NCBI GenBank assembly: GCA_023515745.1
Contig: JALECJ010000020.1
Location: forward strand, 1,798,001-1,862,000
Reading direction: 5' to 3'
Length of the DNA: 64,000 nucleotides
DNA from: Amoeboaphelidium protococcarum
Taxonomy: Eukaryota > Aphelidiomycota > Aphelidea
Below the pieces are notes generated by a model. The model was not told the DNA's origin. It saw only the letters and a list, made by a program, of their open reading frames with translations, and ran no database searches. Both the position numbers and the translations under genes were made by a program. This document shows, one piece after another, positions 1-10,821 of the stretch (positions within the stretch are counted from its first letter, which is position 1; every line of letters starts with the position of its first letter).

Positions 1-268
1 ATGCCTTGAATTAATAAGGAAACCTTCAACGCCTCTACCTCTCATACTAACAATCATAACCAGTCAAAACGCACGTGTAAAATTCTAACGCTAAAATATT
101 TGGTATTTTCTTCTCCATACGTAACACAAAAGGATATAAAATATATCATTCGAACGCGTAGAATCAGAAATATGGCTCAGGTAGAACCTGCGAGAGTACA
201 GTACGTTAAACAAAATCAATTGTCGAATCTCAGTAAAATTATATTAATTCAATGCCCTCAAAGTATGG

Positions 269-1261
269 TCAAACTTCAACTTGATGAAGCAAGATTTCCT
301 ATTTCTCGGAATATTTAGATCTCTTTAACGTTCTATGGGGCAGCGATGTCAAACCAAACAAGTTCCAAATTGGATTAAAGCACCCATTTTTCCAGAACAC
401 TCCCCAAACACAAGGATTCAACAACAGTACGGTGATGAGAACCATAAAAATATATGTAAACCCATAAAAACTGTAGAGCAACCAGTAAAGCCATTAATAC
501 TCCACTTTGACGTAAGCGAAAGGAGTAGATGCAGATTGGGAAGCCTTCAGCACAATAGAGACATACTTGCTATCACCGCGCTCAATAACGCAGATATTTT
601 GCTCGCATTTTACGCCATTCTTTATGCTGAATGATGGGAGCGAGAAGTTTACTGTAGCATCAAACATAAGCTCAGAGTAATCATCCAGATCCACATATGC
701 TTAAATTCGTCTCTAAATATACTCCGGGTACGGATGCAATGGATTTAGCAAATTAGGGTACGGATCACTAGGTTCGCATTCCTCAGTTTTAAAATCAACA
801 TTGTACTACTAAGAACCGGTTTAGTTCAGATGGCAACGCAGCTGGTGATAATATAAGCCCAAATCAACAAAATCTTTTCCAGAAGGCGATTTGCCACTAC
901 AAGCGAGTTCCACCTAAGCTGTAGAGTCACAAATGTGGACCATTTAACTAAACCATTAAAGTCTTTAAGCACTGAAGCCAGAGAACTAAAACTTCTTGTG
1001 ATATGAAGTGTCATTGTTCCTAGAGACCTGTACAGGTAAATCAAGCCCATAGTACATATCGAAACCCTCAGGGAGAGTGACGCGTACTGTTTGCCACCCA
1101 TCCATCGCAAATTTCCAATGTGAAGTCAAATTAGGGCCAACTTCGAGATAGTACGCGCCCATTCTGCCATACTCTAAATAAATTCTAAACGTAGAATACA
1201 TTACGGCAATAATGAGCAGATACACTGCAATAAAGAAGTAAATAGGCCGAGCTTTGAACAT
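269..1261 (-). CDS. Two-span membrane protein, family not recognised
   Basis: Single exon of 330 codons from ATG at 1261 to TGA at 269, open only if TAA/TAG are Gln. A strong hydrophobic segment covers residues 7-25 (IYFFIAVYLLIIAVMYSTF). It is followed by about 240 mostly polar residues with several N-glycosylation sequons (NLT, NDT, NQT, NFS), then a second hydrophobic stretch near residues 265-290 and a short basic tail. The layout (N-terminal span, large lumenal or extracellular domain, C-terminal span, about 320 aa) is that of TMEM231-like proteins, but I cannot point to a diagnostic motif, so this is only a topological comparison. It is the leftmost gene of a run on the minus strand; the next gene upstream is the LST2-like one. 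The reading frame is secure; the function is unknown. Confidence 0.6.
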
Positions 1262-1582
1262 CTTACGCGGTTGTTACTAGACTAAAATACTGTTGAGCAA
1301 TGTTTTTCGACAGAGAAGCAGACGGTTTTCATTTAAAGCATCTCTTTCGTACTCACGCGTTAAAAAGATTACGTTAAAGCACGTGTTTGCAGACTTGCCA
1401 GTATTCTACGGCACTGTTGAACACGCTGGTTAGAATTTTATATGATGACAGGCATTGATCAATCGACGATTGCCCAGGTGGAATTTATTAGAGTACCAAA
1501 AGTACGCAACTTCGAAATACAAATATAAAAACATGAAATTTATTATAATAACACAAGACAACATCAATTCAATTAGTTAGAC
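1262..1582. other. Intergenic, 321 bp
   Basis: Lies between the start of the membrane-protein gene and the stop of the LST2-like gene, so it holds the promoter of the former and the 3' end of the latter. AT-rich patches occur around 1500-1560. I see no further gene or repeat. Confidence 0.6.
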
Positions 1583-3229
1583 TCAGAGCCACCAACTGAG
1601 TAAACGAGACCGATAACTTGGCAATTGCGCTCGACTATGAATGGCGTTAGAATGTCGACGCTGGTGATTCGACGTTTAAATAGAATTATTATGATTTTGT
1701 ACTGAAGTCAGTTGGCCATTAGTATAATTCAACCGTTCGCCATTTTGTATAGAGCGTAGAACCTGATTCCATACTTCATCCGCGGGGGAACTTGTATTTC
1801 CGGACAATTGACCAGCTTCACCCCGGCTCGAGCGATTATTTGTACATACTACTTTCTACTCGTCCAATGTACTGGTAGAGTGCATCTTGAATACACGGCT
1901 TAGGATAAATGTCATCTCTTACGCGTGTCTACCTTAATGGAGAGCATCAGAGAGTTGGCAGATACTTTTGAACAGAGTGTGCAGCATTTGAAAATGGGAT
2001 ACAACGGAGACTGATATCAAGTTATCTTATGCAGAACTAGCCTGCAGAGAAGTGCTTCTCTGTTAGAGAGAGGGAGCATAACCATCCAGAGTAGAAGTTT
2101 CAGAGAGCATTGCCAGACACGACATTGAATTATGCCACTAATCATCATCAGGTTTCGAATGCGAGTCGCGCACATAGTCACGATTTATAAGCATTTAACG
2201 CAGTTCGTACACTTCATCATTATTCATCAAAGTCAGAGAAGACCTTATAAATTTCAATTATTACAAATCATCTCTGAACCATAGCACATTACAACGAATG
2301 TTTTCAGATACCAAAAATTCAGGAGATGAAAGTAAAGTTTATACCAACATGAGACGAGGTAGAGCGAAAATTAATAATGGATCCTGCTCATTTACGTCTT
2401 CCTGCAGCACCAACTGTTCTCGTAAACAATATTCCAACGTTTCCGACATCAATAAAGTAAGTAAATCCGCCTGCGATATCTCACCGAGATTCCTAGTCAT
2501 GACAGTAGCTTGAAGAGAATTTATATGCATTTCATGGCTTGATTGATCCGGTCTATTCTGGATGAGTGAGAAGTAACAATAACAGATTCTTTATTCAAAT
2601 GTAGCCCAACACGAGTCAAAGTCACCAATAACTTGGCCCAAATTAGTCAAAATGTTTTCAGTAGTCAGTTCCATTGATGTAAATTATCTCAAAACAAATC
2701 TCAATGCCTCAAATGCAGCGCACAAGTATTACGCTGATTGTTTCAACGTGTCAGTGAACATTTCAATATCGCGAATTCGAAATCCACCATTGAGTGCCTG
2801 AGCGGCAAATAGAATATTCTCAGAAAAGCCAGATGACAGTTCCCTCTAATCTTCGTATGGTAAAAGATTTCTATATGAGCGTGAGGATTTTACTGTGGAC
2901 GGAGTCGACTCATAAATCAAATCAAATGCAGCCAGCAAATGTTTTTGTAAACGATGAACTCTCTCCGTAAGCTTTTTGTAAATTCCAGAATTCACATTTC
3001 TTTACTGATGTAGTTCTTGTACACAGCGAACCAGGGCATCATCTACACTATACAACAGCACAGAATGTTAAGTAATGTCACTATACTGTATGAATATTAA
3101 TTGATTGTACATACCGAAAATGCAAAATTTTTGAATGGTAGTCACATCATTCAAGTTGCTGATTACGATGCTGGGGCCAATCTTCTAATACTTGAAAATA
3201 GCCGCAAAATTTGTACGAGGAGCCTGCAT
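1583..3229 (-). CDS. LST2/ZFYVE28-like protein (N-terminal domain, no FYVE seen)
   Basis: Two exons: 3115-3229 and 1583-3042, with a 72-nt intron 3043-3114 (GTATGT...GTGTAG). Splicing joins ...QKFCIF to DDALVRCVQEL in frame, giving 524 aa. The order of motifs follows the N-terminal helical domain of lateral signaling target protein 2: a FYYADEEL-like start, a LLPYED...FAAQAL block (about residues 100-125), the proline motif DPLLIFALPRLMLV (about residue 245), then a WFRDDLQQLKFIR helix near 275 (family: LFRPFHTLLRKIR). LST2 proteins down-regulate EGFR and use a C-terminal FYVE domain on endosomes. Here the C-terminal 240 residues are low complexity (Ser/Asn/Gln/His) and have no Cys pairs that could form a FYVE finger. 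The family call rests on remembered motif spacing. Confidence 0.55.
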
Positions 3230-3522
3230 GTCTCGATTTAACTATAGATTCGACCACGATTATATTGAGATTCTCATATACTGTTAGTGCTCAATTGTCT
3301 TGCTCTTTGTGCTTTTGTTATTCAATGCTAAAATGCAAAAAGATGAAACGAGTGAGAAAAATCTGTTGAAACAAGTCGCGTTCAGTGTGAAACGAGAAAC
3401 ATTTTCGGATAAAAGAGCTTATTTAGAGACGAAATGGATGATAGCCGCAATCATCATTATTATATCAACTCATCTCTATCGAGCGATTACTCACACACAC
3501 ACGTATATATAGCATTCGACCT

Positions 3523-5280
3523 TCAAATAGCCGGTCTATAGCTGCCGTGTCTTAGCTCACTATCTTGGTTAAAAGTGAATCCTTGAAACTGGGCAGGATC
3601 AATGCCATTGCCACCGCTCCCTGACAGGACAGAGCCATCAACGTTTGGAGTCTTACCAGTCTTCAGTGTAACATCCTGATCAGTGAAAGCAGGATCAAAG
3701 TTGCTCACATCGTGCTCCGAGTCAACCTGAGGCTTGAAAGGAGGAGCCATCTACTTCTTATACAAGTTATCCCAATTAATGTTCTTGAAGAAGGGATGCT
3801 TCTTGATCTCCTCACCATCTGTTGGTCCGCTGCCGAGACGCGTCTTTGGATCGCGATCAAGTAGTGCGGTGATCAGACTCTTGGCCAAAGGACTAAAGTT
3901 GTCCGGGAACACCAGATCACTGTACAGAATCTTTCTGTACATCGCATGATGATTATCAGCGTAGAAAGGAGGAACACCATGCATCATTTCATACAGCAGA
4001 ATACCTAGAGACCACCAATCGACTGCACGACCATAGCCTTGACCAAGCAGAATCTCCGGTGCTAAATACTCAGCAGTGCCACAAAAAGTTTTAGTCAGCG
4101 AGTCCGTGGTCATGTTCTCCTTACATAGGCCAAAATCGGTGAGAGCAACATGGCCGTTGTAATCCAACAGAATGTTTTCTGGTTTCAAGTCACGGTAGAT
4201 AACATTCTACTTATGCAGATGGTCCAACGAAAGCAAAATTTCGGCACCGTAAAATTGAGCTCTCTCTTCCTCAAAGCGACCAGACTATTGCAAGTGATAG
4301 AACAGCTCGCCACCATTCATAAAATCCAGCACCAGATAAAGCTTGTCCTGAGTCTGGAATGCAAACTTTAGACCAACTAAAAACGGATGATTGGTCAATT
4401 TCAAGATGTGCCGTTCACTCATGGTGTGCTCAACTTCCTATCTCTCGATAATATCCTTCTTGTAAAGCACTTTCATTGCATAAATACGATTAGTATCGCG
4501 TTTACGCACCTAAAGCACTTTACCAAAGCTACCTTTGCCTAACACCTTTAACAGTTCAAAATCATCAGGAGTCAAAGCCTTCTACTCTCCGGCCTTGAAC
4601 ACCAGTTGAATGTGTAAATCACCAAACACCTTCTCTTTCCACTGTCGCGGCAATAATCTGAACCAGTTATCAGTAACTTTGTTGTCCATACGCGGTGGTC
4701 TGATCTTGACATAACCCAAAAACTGATCATTAGACTTTTGGCCCTTCTAACCAGGTTATCCAGTGTGAGGCATTTTGTCGTAAATGGTCAAGATAACTTC
4801 TCCATCCGGCCTTGTCACGTCAAATACTGCTTCGTGCTTCCACAAAGGAGCCACTTTGATACCAGTAGAAGTTTTCTGGTTATCATGATTTGGAGTGCGT
4901 CCTTGATGTGCCTTGTGAGACTCAGTGTTATCAATCTCTGCGTTCAGCGACGTTGCCTCCTTCGTAATAAACTCATTGCCTTCAAATGAAACAACACAAT
5001 ATGGACGCGGTGCAGCTCTTTTCACAGCCAGATTTCTACACAATCAAATATGATAACAGAGTTATAATCTAATAAATTTATTTACTTACTTTGCTTCTAC
5101 AATTCTAATGACTGCAGTTATAAAATATATACATATACAGGGTGATAATAAAGTTCATTGGCTGTTGAATTACGGTGACTTACACAAACGGCCTTTCGCT
5201 TGATTCGGAGCGTTTCTCACAGATGCATTCAGCGATGCCTTTCCACCTGCTGATGGTTGATTTTCTGGAATTGAGTCCAT
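3523..5280 (-). CDS. SCH9: AGC protein kinase with N-terminal C2 domain, Sch9-like
   Basis: Three exons: 5184-5280, a 22-nt exon 5090-5111, and 3523-5035. Introns are 5112-5183 and 5036-5089. Splicing yields ...GRLFIRIVEAKNL..., the first strand of a C2 domain, which runs to about residue 165. The kinase domain follows at about 200-460: glycine loop GKGSFGKV, catalytic [17 protein letters not shown], and activation loop [14 protein letters not shown] with the PDK1-site Thr. The tail carries the hydrophobic motif FQGFTF near residue 523. A C2 domain joined to an AGC kinase is the layout of fungal Sch9, a TORC1 effector related to S6K and Akt that controls growth, nutrient response and ribosome production. 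Length is 543 aa, shorter than yeast Sch9 (824) because the N-terminal disordered region is brief. Four or more conserved kinase residues are written as TAA/TAG Gln codons. PKC-like kinases are less likely, as no C1 domain is present. Confidence 0.88.
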
Positions 5281-5474
5281 ACTAAAGAGTATTCTATTTT
5301 TCAATATGAGTGTGCAATAGTATGGGAAGAAAAAGATTTTATATGAGGTCAATCAATCAATCAAAAGGCTATTATTAAGCACGTACACCTGACTTGAAAC
5401 GAAAGTTTTTGAGTTAAAAATAGCACATTTCCATCAATTTCTTCTCTTGAACTACAACAAAATCATTATTATAA

Positions 5475-8400
5475 TCATAACAGCTTAAACTCGACATTCC
5501 TCACAGGCTTCCTGACGTCGATAGGATTGAGCAATCTTATTCTGAAAGAACTGCCATTTATATCACAAGGCAGCTCATACTTTACCAAAGGACAATCGCG
5601 CTCAACTCTCCATAACCAAAGCTCAATTTCAGCCAGAACTTGCATCACACGACTCAGCGACTTTCCAATAAGATTACTACTATACTTTTGCAAATATTGA
5701 CAAACCCATTCCCATTTCTCTTTCAATACAGATCCTGTTGAGAGAAGTTTGAAGCTCCACATTCTGTCATCAACGTTAAATTAAATCAGCAGCAAATTCT
5801 TGTACAGCAGTTCAAATCCTTAACGGTGGACATCCTTTATATCCAGGTGACTTAACAGTCTCAGCATCTAGTACTTTGATCTCTTCTGTACTAGCAAAGA
5901 GTCATCCCAAACGGCGAGAGAATTCTTATCCAGACTTTCGAGTTCAGAAGTCAACTATTCAACATCAACCTGCAGCTTAGTACAACAATCACGACATGCA
6001 TCCAGTTCACTTGACTTCAAAGATAAGTGTTACTCCAGTTTACCGACAATATCAAAATTGACAGACTTTGCCTTTTCCAGCTCCAAAATACGGCTCTCAA
6101 CTGCAGGAGTAAATACTGACTTTACCTTTTGAGCTTCTCGCAATTAAGCGTCCAACTGATGTGAGTTCGCAGCAGCGCTTTCATTTTCTGCGAGTAGAGT
6201 ATCTTTGATCTTACACAGCTGCATCAGCAGTGATTTAATTATTTCTGAACCGTCATTCACTTCCTAGGCAGCAATACTTGAAAGATCTACAATCTTTCAA
6301 TATAATTCACAACTTGCTTCTATAAATAGGGGTCGCACTTATATATAGTAACAGTAGCTGTGTGACCAAGAATAGTACCAAACAATATCGTGTGAAAACA
6401 TGATTGGCTGCCGTTAAATATCGTTAAGTTGCGCCAATCATGCGAAGTAAGTGCTATAGCATAAGAGCGAATTGCGTGTACACTATATAAAGTTGTTACT
6501 TGAGTTCTGTTTCTTTTTTCAATTTCAAATTATTATTGTTTTATGTTAAAATCAATAGCTATCTTAATTAGTAAAAGAAAATGAATTTATTTGTAGGTGT
6601 TGTAGGCGTAATTAGTATCCAAAAGACTGAAACAGGCAGGTCAAATTCAGCGTACGCGCAAGGCTATCCGCTCATACTGCAATGCAAGGCATTTACGTAA
6701 ACCGCCCCTGATGCAAGTTTACAAGTGTCAGTGTGGCCGTCATCTGACTATGAAGACATTTCGAGCCAAGGTTTGGTAAAACCTGAGGTAGGAATTCTAT
6801 ACTAAGTTATTGGTGAATTGCAATGTGTCAATGGTGTTTTAACGGTGGTGGCGCAGCAGATGTATCCTCGCGCAAAATATTAGCCAGGTGATTACATTCC
6901 GAAGGCTTCTATTATAACGCTATCAACTATTGTATCAGTGTCTGCAGGGAATGTCGTGTTAAAAGCTTCTCTCTATGGTGGCATGGACATTAAGTTTGAT
7001 TGTTAGTTCAACCCAAGACGTTATTCAACGCTGCTGTAAAAAAACATTATCAAGCCTGACCGTACGCTACATGTTAGTGGGTAATTAGTATCACTTGGCA
7101 AAGATACTATTGTTTTATCTTACTGCTCATTAGGATTAGTATTGACAAGTAAACTTGCGTCTGAGAGTAACTTTGAACGTCTTGGCTCATTATAATCCGA
7201 CGATTCTACATCTTGGTTATTCAATAATAGTAGCGCCCAATCAAGCAGCTAATCCACTGATGCTCCAGTCGTTAATGCCAATACTAATGAGCCTGAGGTT
7301 GAGAATCAGGCTCCCGTTGATGGCTAATCATCTACCGAGACTACGCGCGTGTCTAAGCGTTCACGTAAAAAATGATGACATTGTTAAATTTGGGCACTTC
7401 AAGGTTGATAGTGATTAATGAATTGAAATTGAAATGAATATAATGTTGGAATGATTTAACAATGTACACTATAGCGAAATACGGTTTAGTTGTTTCAAAA
7501 CATTAGTATAACGCTGTAGATTCAATAATTGGCAATAATCCGCTGAATATTGATCCAGAAGTGCTCAATGCTCTTGATTACTCTGGGATTCCTCAGGCTA
7601 AATTAATGTTGAAAGTTGGCGTATCAGTTATGTTGATACGCAACTTAAACATAGATGCCGGGCTGGTGAATGGTACTATGCTAAAAGTTTTAACTTTGAA
7701 TAGAAATTCTATCAAATGTTAAATAATCAACGGGTCTCGAAAGGACGACATAGTAAGCATACCAAAAATAGGTATAACTGTGTCTGAATTTGAGAATGTT
7801 GAGTTTGTCTGTCACCAATTCCCAGTCCGGCTAGCCTTTGCAGCCACTATTAATAAGGCTCAAGGTTAGACTTTAGCCAAGTGTGGTATCTACCTATAAC
7901 AATAGGTATTTGCACATGGATAACTCTATGTGGCATTCTCCAGAGTTAGATCCTCTAGCGATGTGACGGTCTGTTATGAAGATGCACCAAAGAACATAGT
8001 CTACCAAGATGTAATACGAACTTTTACTACTTGATGAAATAAACTCCTATACTTATAAAACAACCATTCTCAAATCATATTTTGCCATTGTAATTCAAAG
8101 CGCGCGGAACGCGCGCGTGACTAGTCTTCATTTATAGCAAATCCAATTGAGCACAATCCTGAGCTTTCAACCAACACTACTACATCAGATTCTTATACTA
8201 TTCAACACTTTGGTTCTGATCACTCGCCAAAAGATCCAGAGTATCGTTGAGTTGACTTTCAATCATTTCTTGAGCACTTTCAACAACAAACTAATTTTGC
8301 TCCGATTATTCATCGAAATAATCTATCCACTGCTCAACTACCTCAACATTAAGATCATCATAATCATGAGAAAGAACTTATTCCGCTTTCTGATTAACAA

Positions 8401-10504
8401 TATCCGTCAAAAGATCACCAAATCGGACAATGGTCGTTTCTAAATTGAGCTAAGCGTCAACATCACTGACACTGATGGATGATTCGCTTAAAGGATAATC
8501 TTCTCTGAACGATTCATCCATAACCAACTCCTCAACTTTATCAACCTATTTATTACTAGCATTTAACTGTGCATTAACCATCTACTTGATAGTCAAAGTG
8601 TCATTCACTTTTGTAAAACGCTTGACTGGCGACAAGTCATCAACTTCATTTAAAGGCGCGCTTTGTGACTAAGGCTGATAACTTTCTTAAGTATACTAAA
8701 ATCCTTGAGAAGGAAGCAGACTATCTTGACTGTAAGGATTCTCTTGAGAGGCAGCGAAAAATACGGGCTATTAATACTCATCTTATGCACTGGTAAAATC
8801 TTCTTCACTCTCTAAAGGATCATCACCAGCAGGGACTTACATGACAAGCTTCGACGCTGAAGATGAGCTCTTTTTCTTCATGCTGTTAATCATGGCAACT
8901 CTGTGATACGGTGATATGTTATTCTTATCACTAATCTCAGTTTTACCAGACGAAGATGAAGAACCATGTTTGCGCGGAGGAGTAGACGGCTAACTGACTT
9001 TCTTTGGACTGACTTTCGCTGAGCCATTGCCACGCTATAGATTGCTTGAAGGATCAGGAAACTCTTCAGACGAGTCGACTTGCTCCGGAAAGTCATTCTT
9101 GGAGTACTAGTTCTCGTTATGAGGCTGAGACACAGAGATTTTCTAACGAATATCTGGATGAAGCTTTGGCGAAGAGCTGGCAGACTAAGCTTTCCTCTTA
9201 GTCGCTGACGGCTTAAAGTTCTCCTTTGAAGTTCTGCTCTAGACTTGGTCGGACTGAATAGCTTAACCGCCCACTGACAGTCGCGTTTACACAGGAGATG
9301 ATGACAACTGATTGTTTAATTACGTCTGCTCTGACTTCTTCTTCAATCGAGGTGAGCTACGAATAGGAGACTAAGATACACTCAAATTGACTTCAGAACT
9401 ACGTCTGCTCTATTTAGAATCAATAACCGACGGAGTGGCACAATCAAATCCAGAATTCAGTCCCTGGATCGGTGGTAGAATTTCGGTGCAATCCATCTCC
9501 ATCTCAGCGTCTTTCATAAGCTAAATGTTGATACCGGCAGCTGATGTAATAGTATCGGCAAAGTCACCAATGTTCTCAGTCACTTCCATTAAATCGCTTC
9601 CAACATTAGTTGAATTCTTCGTTTTAAACGGGCTAGAGGACCTTAGCCGGGATTTGTACGAGTTAGAGCAGTCACTATCAACTTCATCCAACTCAGAGCC
9701 GCGCTCAGTAGCACAAGTTGTCATATCCATACTATATACAGACTCTCTTCTCGTGGCATGAGCTTTGAAATCATCAGCTGGGGTCGATATTTTCACAAAG
9801 CTTGCGTGAATGCTTTCAATATCAGAACCGGTAAGTGAGTCAATCGAATCTTTTTCAACCAGGTGAGACTACTCCGCCTCTTCAACCTCCATTGAAAGTT
9901 CCATAGACTAATCAACGGTACCCACTACACCCGTCAAATCCATATCGGAAGTGGGATTACTAAACTTGGCCGTAAGATTAGTAGTCTCACCACCAGAGTC
10001 CCGTAGAGCAACTTCAAAAGAGGAATTCACCTCACTAACTACGTAAGAATCATCAGAATGAACAATACCAGCAGCAGCACCAACAACACTCAAATTATCA
10101 TCTTGCTACTCTGTCAACACATTTTTCTTCTCAGGGGGACTCAAGTAAAGCTGATAGACATTACTATCTCTTTTGCCACTACATAAATCTGGAATACTAA
10201 ATCTTTTGTTACCGTCACCACTTCCACTAGTATCGTCACTTTCATCACGTAGCTCCTGACTCGAGCCACCACTGGAATCACCTTGAGAACTTGACTAAAA
10301 TTACTTCAAAGCAGCCATAGAAGCAGATGATCTACGTGTATGATAGGACACTTTACGAACTTTAGCCACTTCATAAAATGACACTCTTCTATTAGCCTTG
10401 GACTCATCAGCTGGCAGAGAGTGCATCGTGTTCTCTTCATTCTCCTTCAAGCAACTTTTTGGTGGTGCCAAAGACTATCTCCTCGGAGTTTTATTCCCAG
10501 ACAT
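5475..10504 (-). CDS. KNL1: KNL1/Spc7/Spc105 kinetochore scaffold, intron carries a transposon
   Basis: The 5' part runs from ATG at 10504 and the 3' part ends at TGA 5475. Residues 17-20 (SCLK) and 40-43 (RVSF) match, in order, the two PP1-docking motifs of KNL1. Between about 185 and 335 lie MELT-like elements (MDLT, MELS, MDMT, MEVT, MEMDCTE), the Mps1 sites that recruit Bub1/Bub3. The C-terminal 270 residues are coiled coil followed by an RWD-like region, as in Spc7. The halves are separated by the Helitron-like element 6319-8124. My preferred model is one intron 6287-8154: acceptor TTGTAG matches other introns here, the donor is a weak GTGCTC, and without the element it would be 62 nt. 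This gives 1053 aa in frame. Alternative: the element sits in an exon (removing it also leaves the frame open), with a 47-nt intron 6264-6310; the allele would then be broken. Confidence 0.75.
6399..6442. repeat. 10-bp inverted repeat near the element's left end
   Basis: CATGATTGGC at 6399-6408 is mirrored perfectly by GCCAATCATG at 6433-6442, with a 24-nt spacer. It lies 80 bp inside the left end and upstream of the first ORF, and contains a CCAAT/ATTGG core. It could be a subterminal transposase site or a promoter element; which one cannot be told from the sequence. Confidence 0.6.
6484..6490 (+). promoter_or_regulatory. TATA-box-like site for the element's first ORF
   Basis: TATATAA about 90 bp upstream of the ATG at 6581, downstream of the inverted repeat with the CCAAT core. 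Its spacing suits a core promoter. This is inference from motif and position only. Confidence 0.35.
6581..7375 (+). CDS. Element ORF1: beta-rich protein, possibly OB-fold ssDNA-binding
   Basis: 264 codons, ATG 6581 to TGA 7373, intact under the UAR=Gln code with about a dozen in-frame TAA/TAG. Residues 1-215 alternate short hydrophobic strands with polar turns (for example residues 83-100, ILYQVIGELQCVNGVLTV), compatible with one or two OB folds. The last 50 residues are Ser/Asn/Glu-rich with a basic end (VSKRSRKK) that could be a nuclear signal. RPA-like OB-fold proteins are carried by some Helitrons and Helentrons, which is why I suggest that role. No zinc finger or catalytic motif is visible. 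The lack of any break suggests recent function or recent arrival. The fold is inferred, not recognised by motif. Confidence 0.5.
7462..8034 (+). CDS. Element ORF2: C-terminal part of Pif1/Helitron helicase
   Basis: 190 codons, ATG 7462 to TGA 8032. The pattern is that of the C-terminal third of Helitron RepHel helicases: a region equivalent to EFLNSL...GLPPH (here EVLNALDYSGIPQAK), then KVGVSVMLIRNL, NGTMLKVL, motif V PVRLAFAATINKAQGQTL and motif VI HGQLYVAFSRVRS. The conserved Gln of motif V (TAG at 7867) and of motif VI (TAA) depend on the altered code. The Walker A and B motifs and the Rep nuclease are missing, so this fragment cannot be an active helicase alone. It is either a deletion derivative of a full element or a fragment kept at the 3' end because the terminus is needed for mobility. 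No internal TGA or frameshift is seen. Confidence 0.8.
8100..8116. repeat. Helitron 3' terminal hairpin
   Basis: GCGCGCG, loop GAA, CGCGCGC: a perfect 7-bp stem, 4 nt (GTGA) before the terminal CTAG. Rolling-circle Helitrons use such a hairpin as the replication stop. The run of CG dinucleotides is out of character for the surrounding AT-rich sequence. Confidence 0.85.
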
Positions 10505-10821
10505 GAAACTTACAATACTGTTAAGCCTAAATACTATATTGCTATGGATAATTCGAGATAAATAGTCTCTCTCACTCTCTCTCTATACCGTATATACCGT
10601 ATAGTATGAACTTCAAAAGAGTATTGACGCAGAAGAATTAGTTGAAACAAAAGAAAACAAAACTTGAAAGTGAAACAGAATGTTTGCTTTTTGGCGGAGA
10701 TGAACTCTCGAACGAACGCGCCCGTCTTATTCCTTCAACTTTCAGAAACAGAACTATTTCCACTTTCCGTTTCATTTTGTCTCAAGTTTTCGTTTCAGCT
10801 CGTGCGCTCAGACTGACTAAA
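10505..10821. promoter_or_regulatory. Shared upstream region of KNL1 and the coiled-coil gene
   Basis: These 317 bp separate two divergent starts. They hold a CT-repeat tract (about 10567-10587) and tandem TATACCGTATA-like units near 10588-10605. The downstream part (10642-10821) is also open in frame with the coiled-coil gene, so a longer N-terminus there cannot be ruled out. A bidirectional promoter is the simplest reading. Confidence 0.45.

Larger units (their letters stand above)
6319..8124 (+). mobile_element. Helitron-like element, non-autonomous, inside KNL1
   Basis: The element is 1806 bp. The left end is TCTATAAATAGGGG (Helitrons start TC and are often A/T-rich next). The right end is CTAG (consensus CTRR), preceded by a perfect GC hairpin at 8100-8116. 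Flanking bases are T on both sides, so the target is TT rather than the usual AT; TT targets are known for Helentron-type relatives. Inside, on the opposite strand to KNL1, are an OB-fold-like ORF and the C-terminal part of a Pif1-type helicase. No HUH Rep domain is present, so it cannot move by itself. Cutting at exactly these ends leaves the KNL1 sequence contiguous, which supports the boundaries. Both internal genes use TAA/TAG as Gln. Confidence 0.75.

Noticed and set aside
6311-6318. 8-nt exon of KNL1 between the Helitron and a 47-nt intron
   Set aside because: Possible in frame, but its intron uses GTGAAT and CCTAG; the alternative with acceptor TTGTAG at 6287 fits the local consensus better and keeps the gene functional.
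8121-8124. Splicing of the element exactly at its own ends
   Set aside because: The donor would be GTCACG, and joining to the TTTATAG acceptor at the left end brings in a TGA after a few codons.
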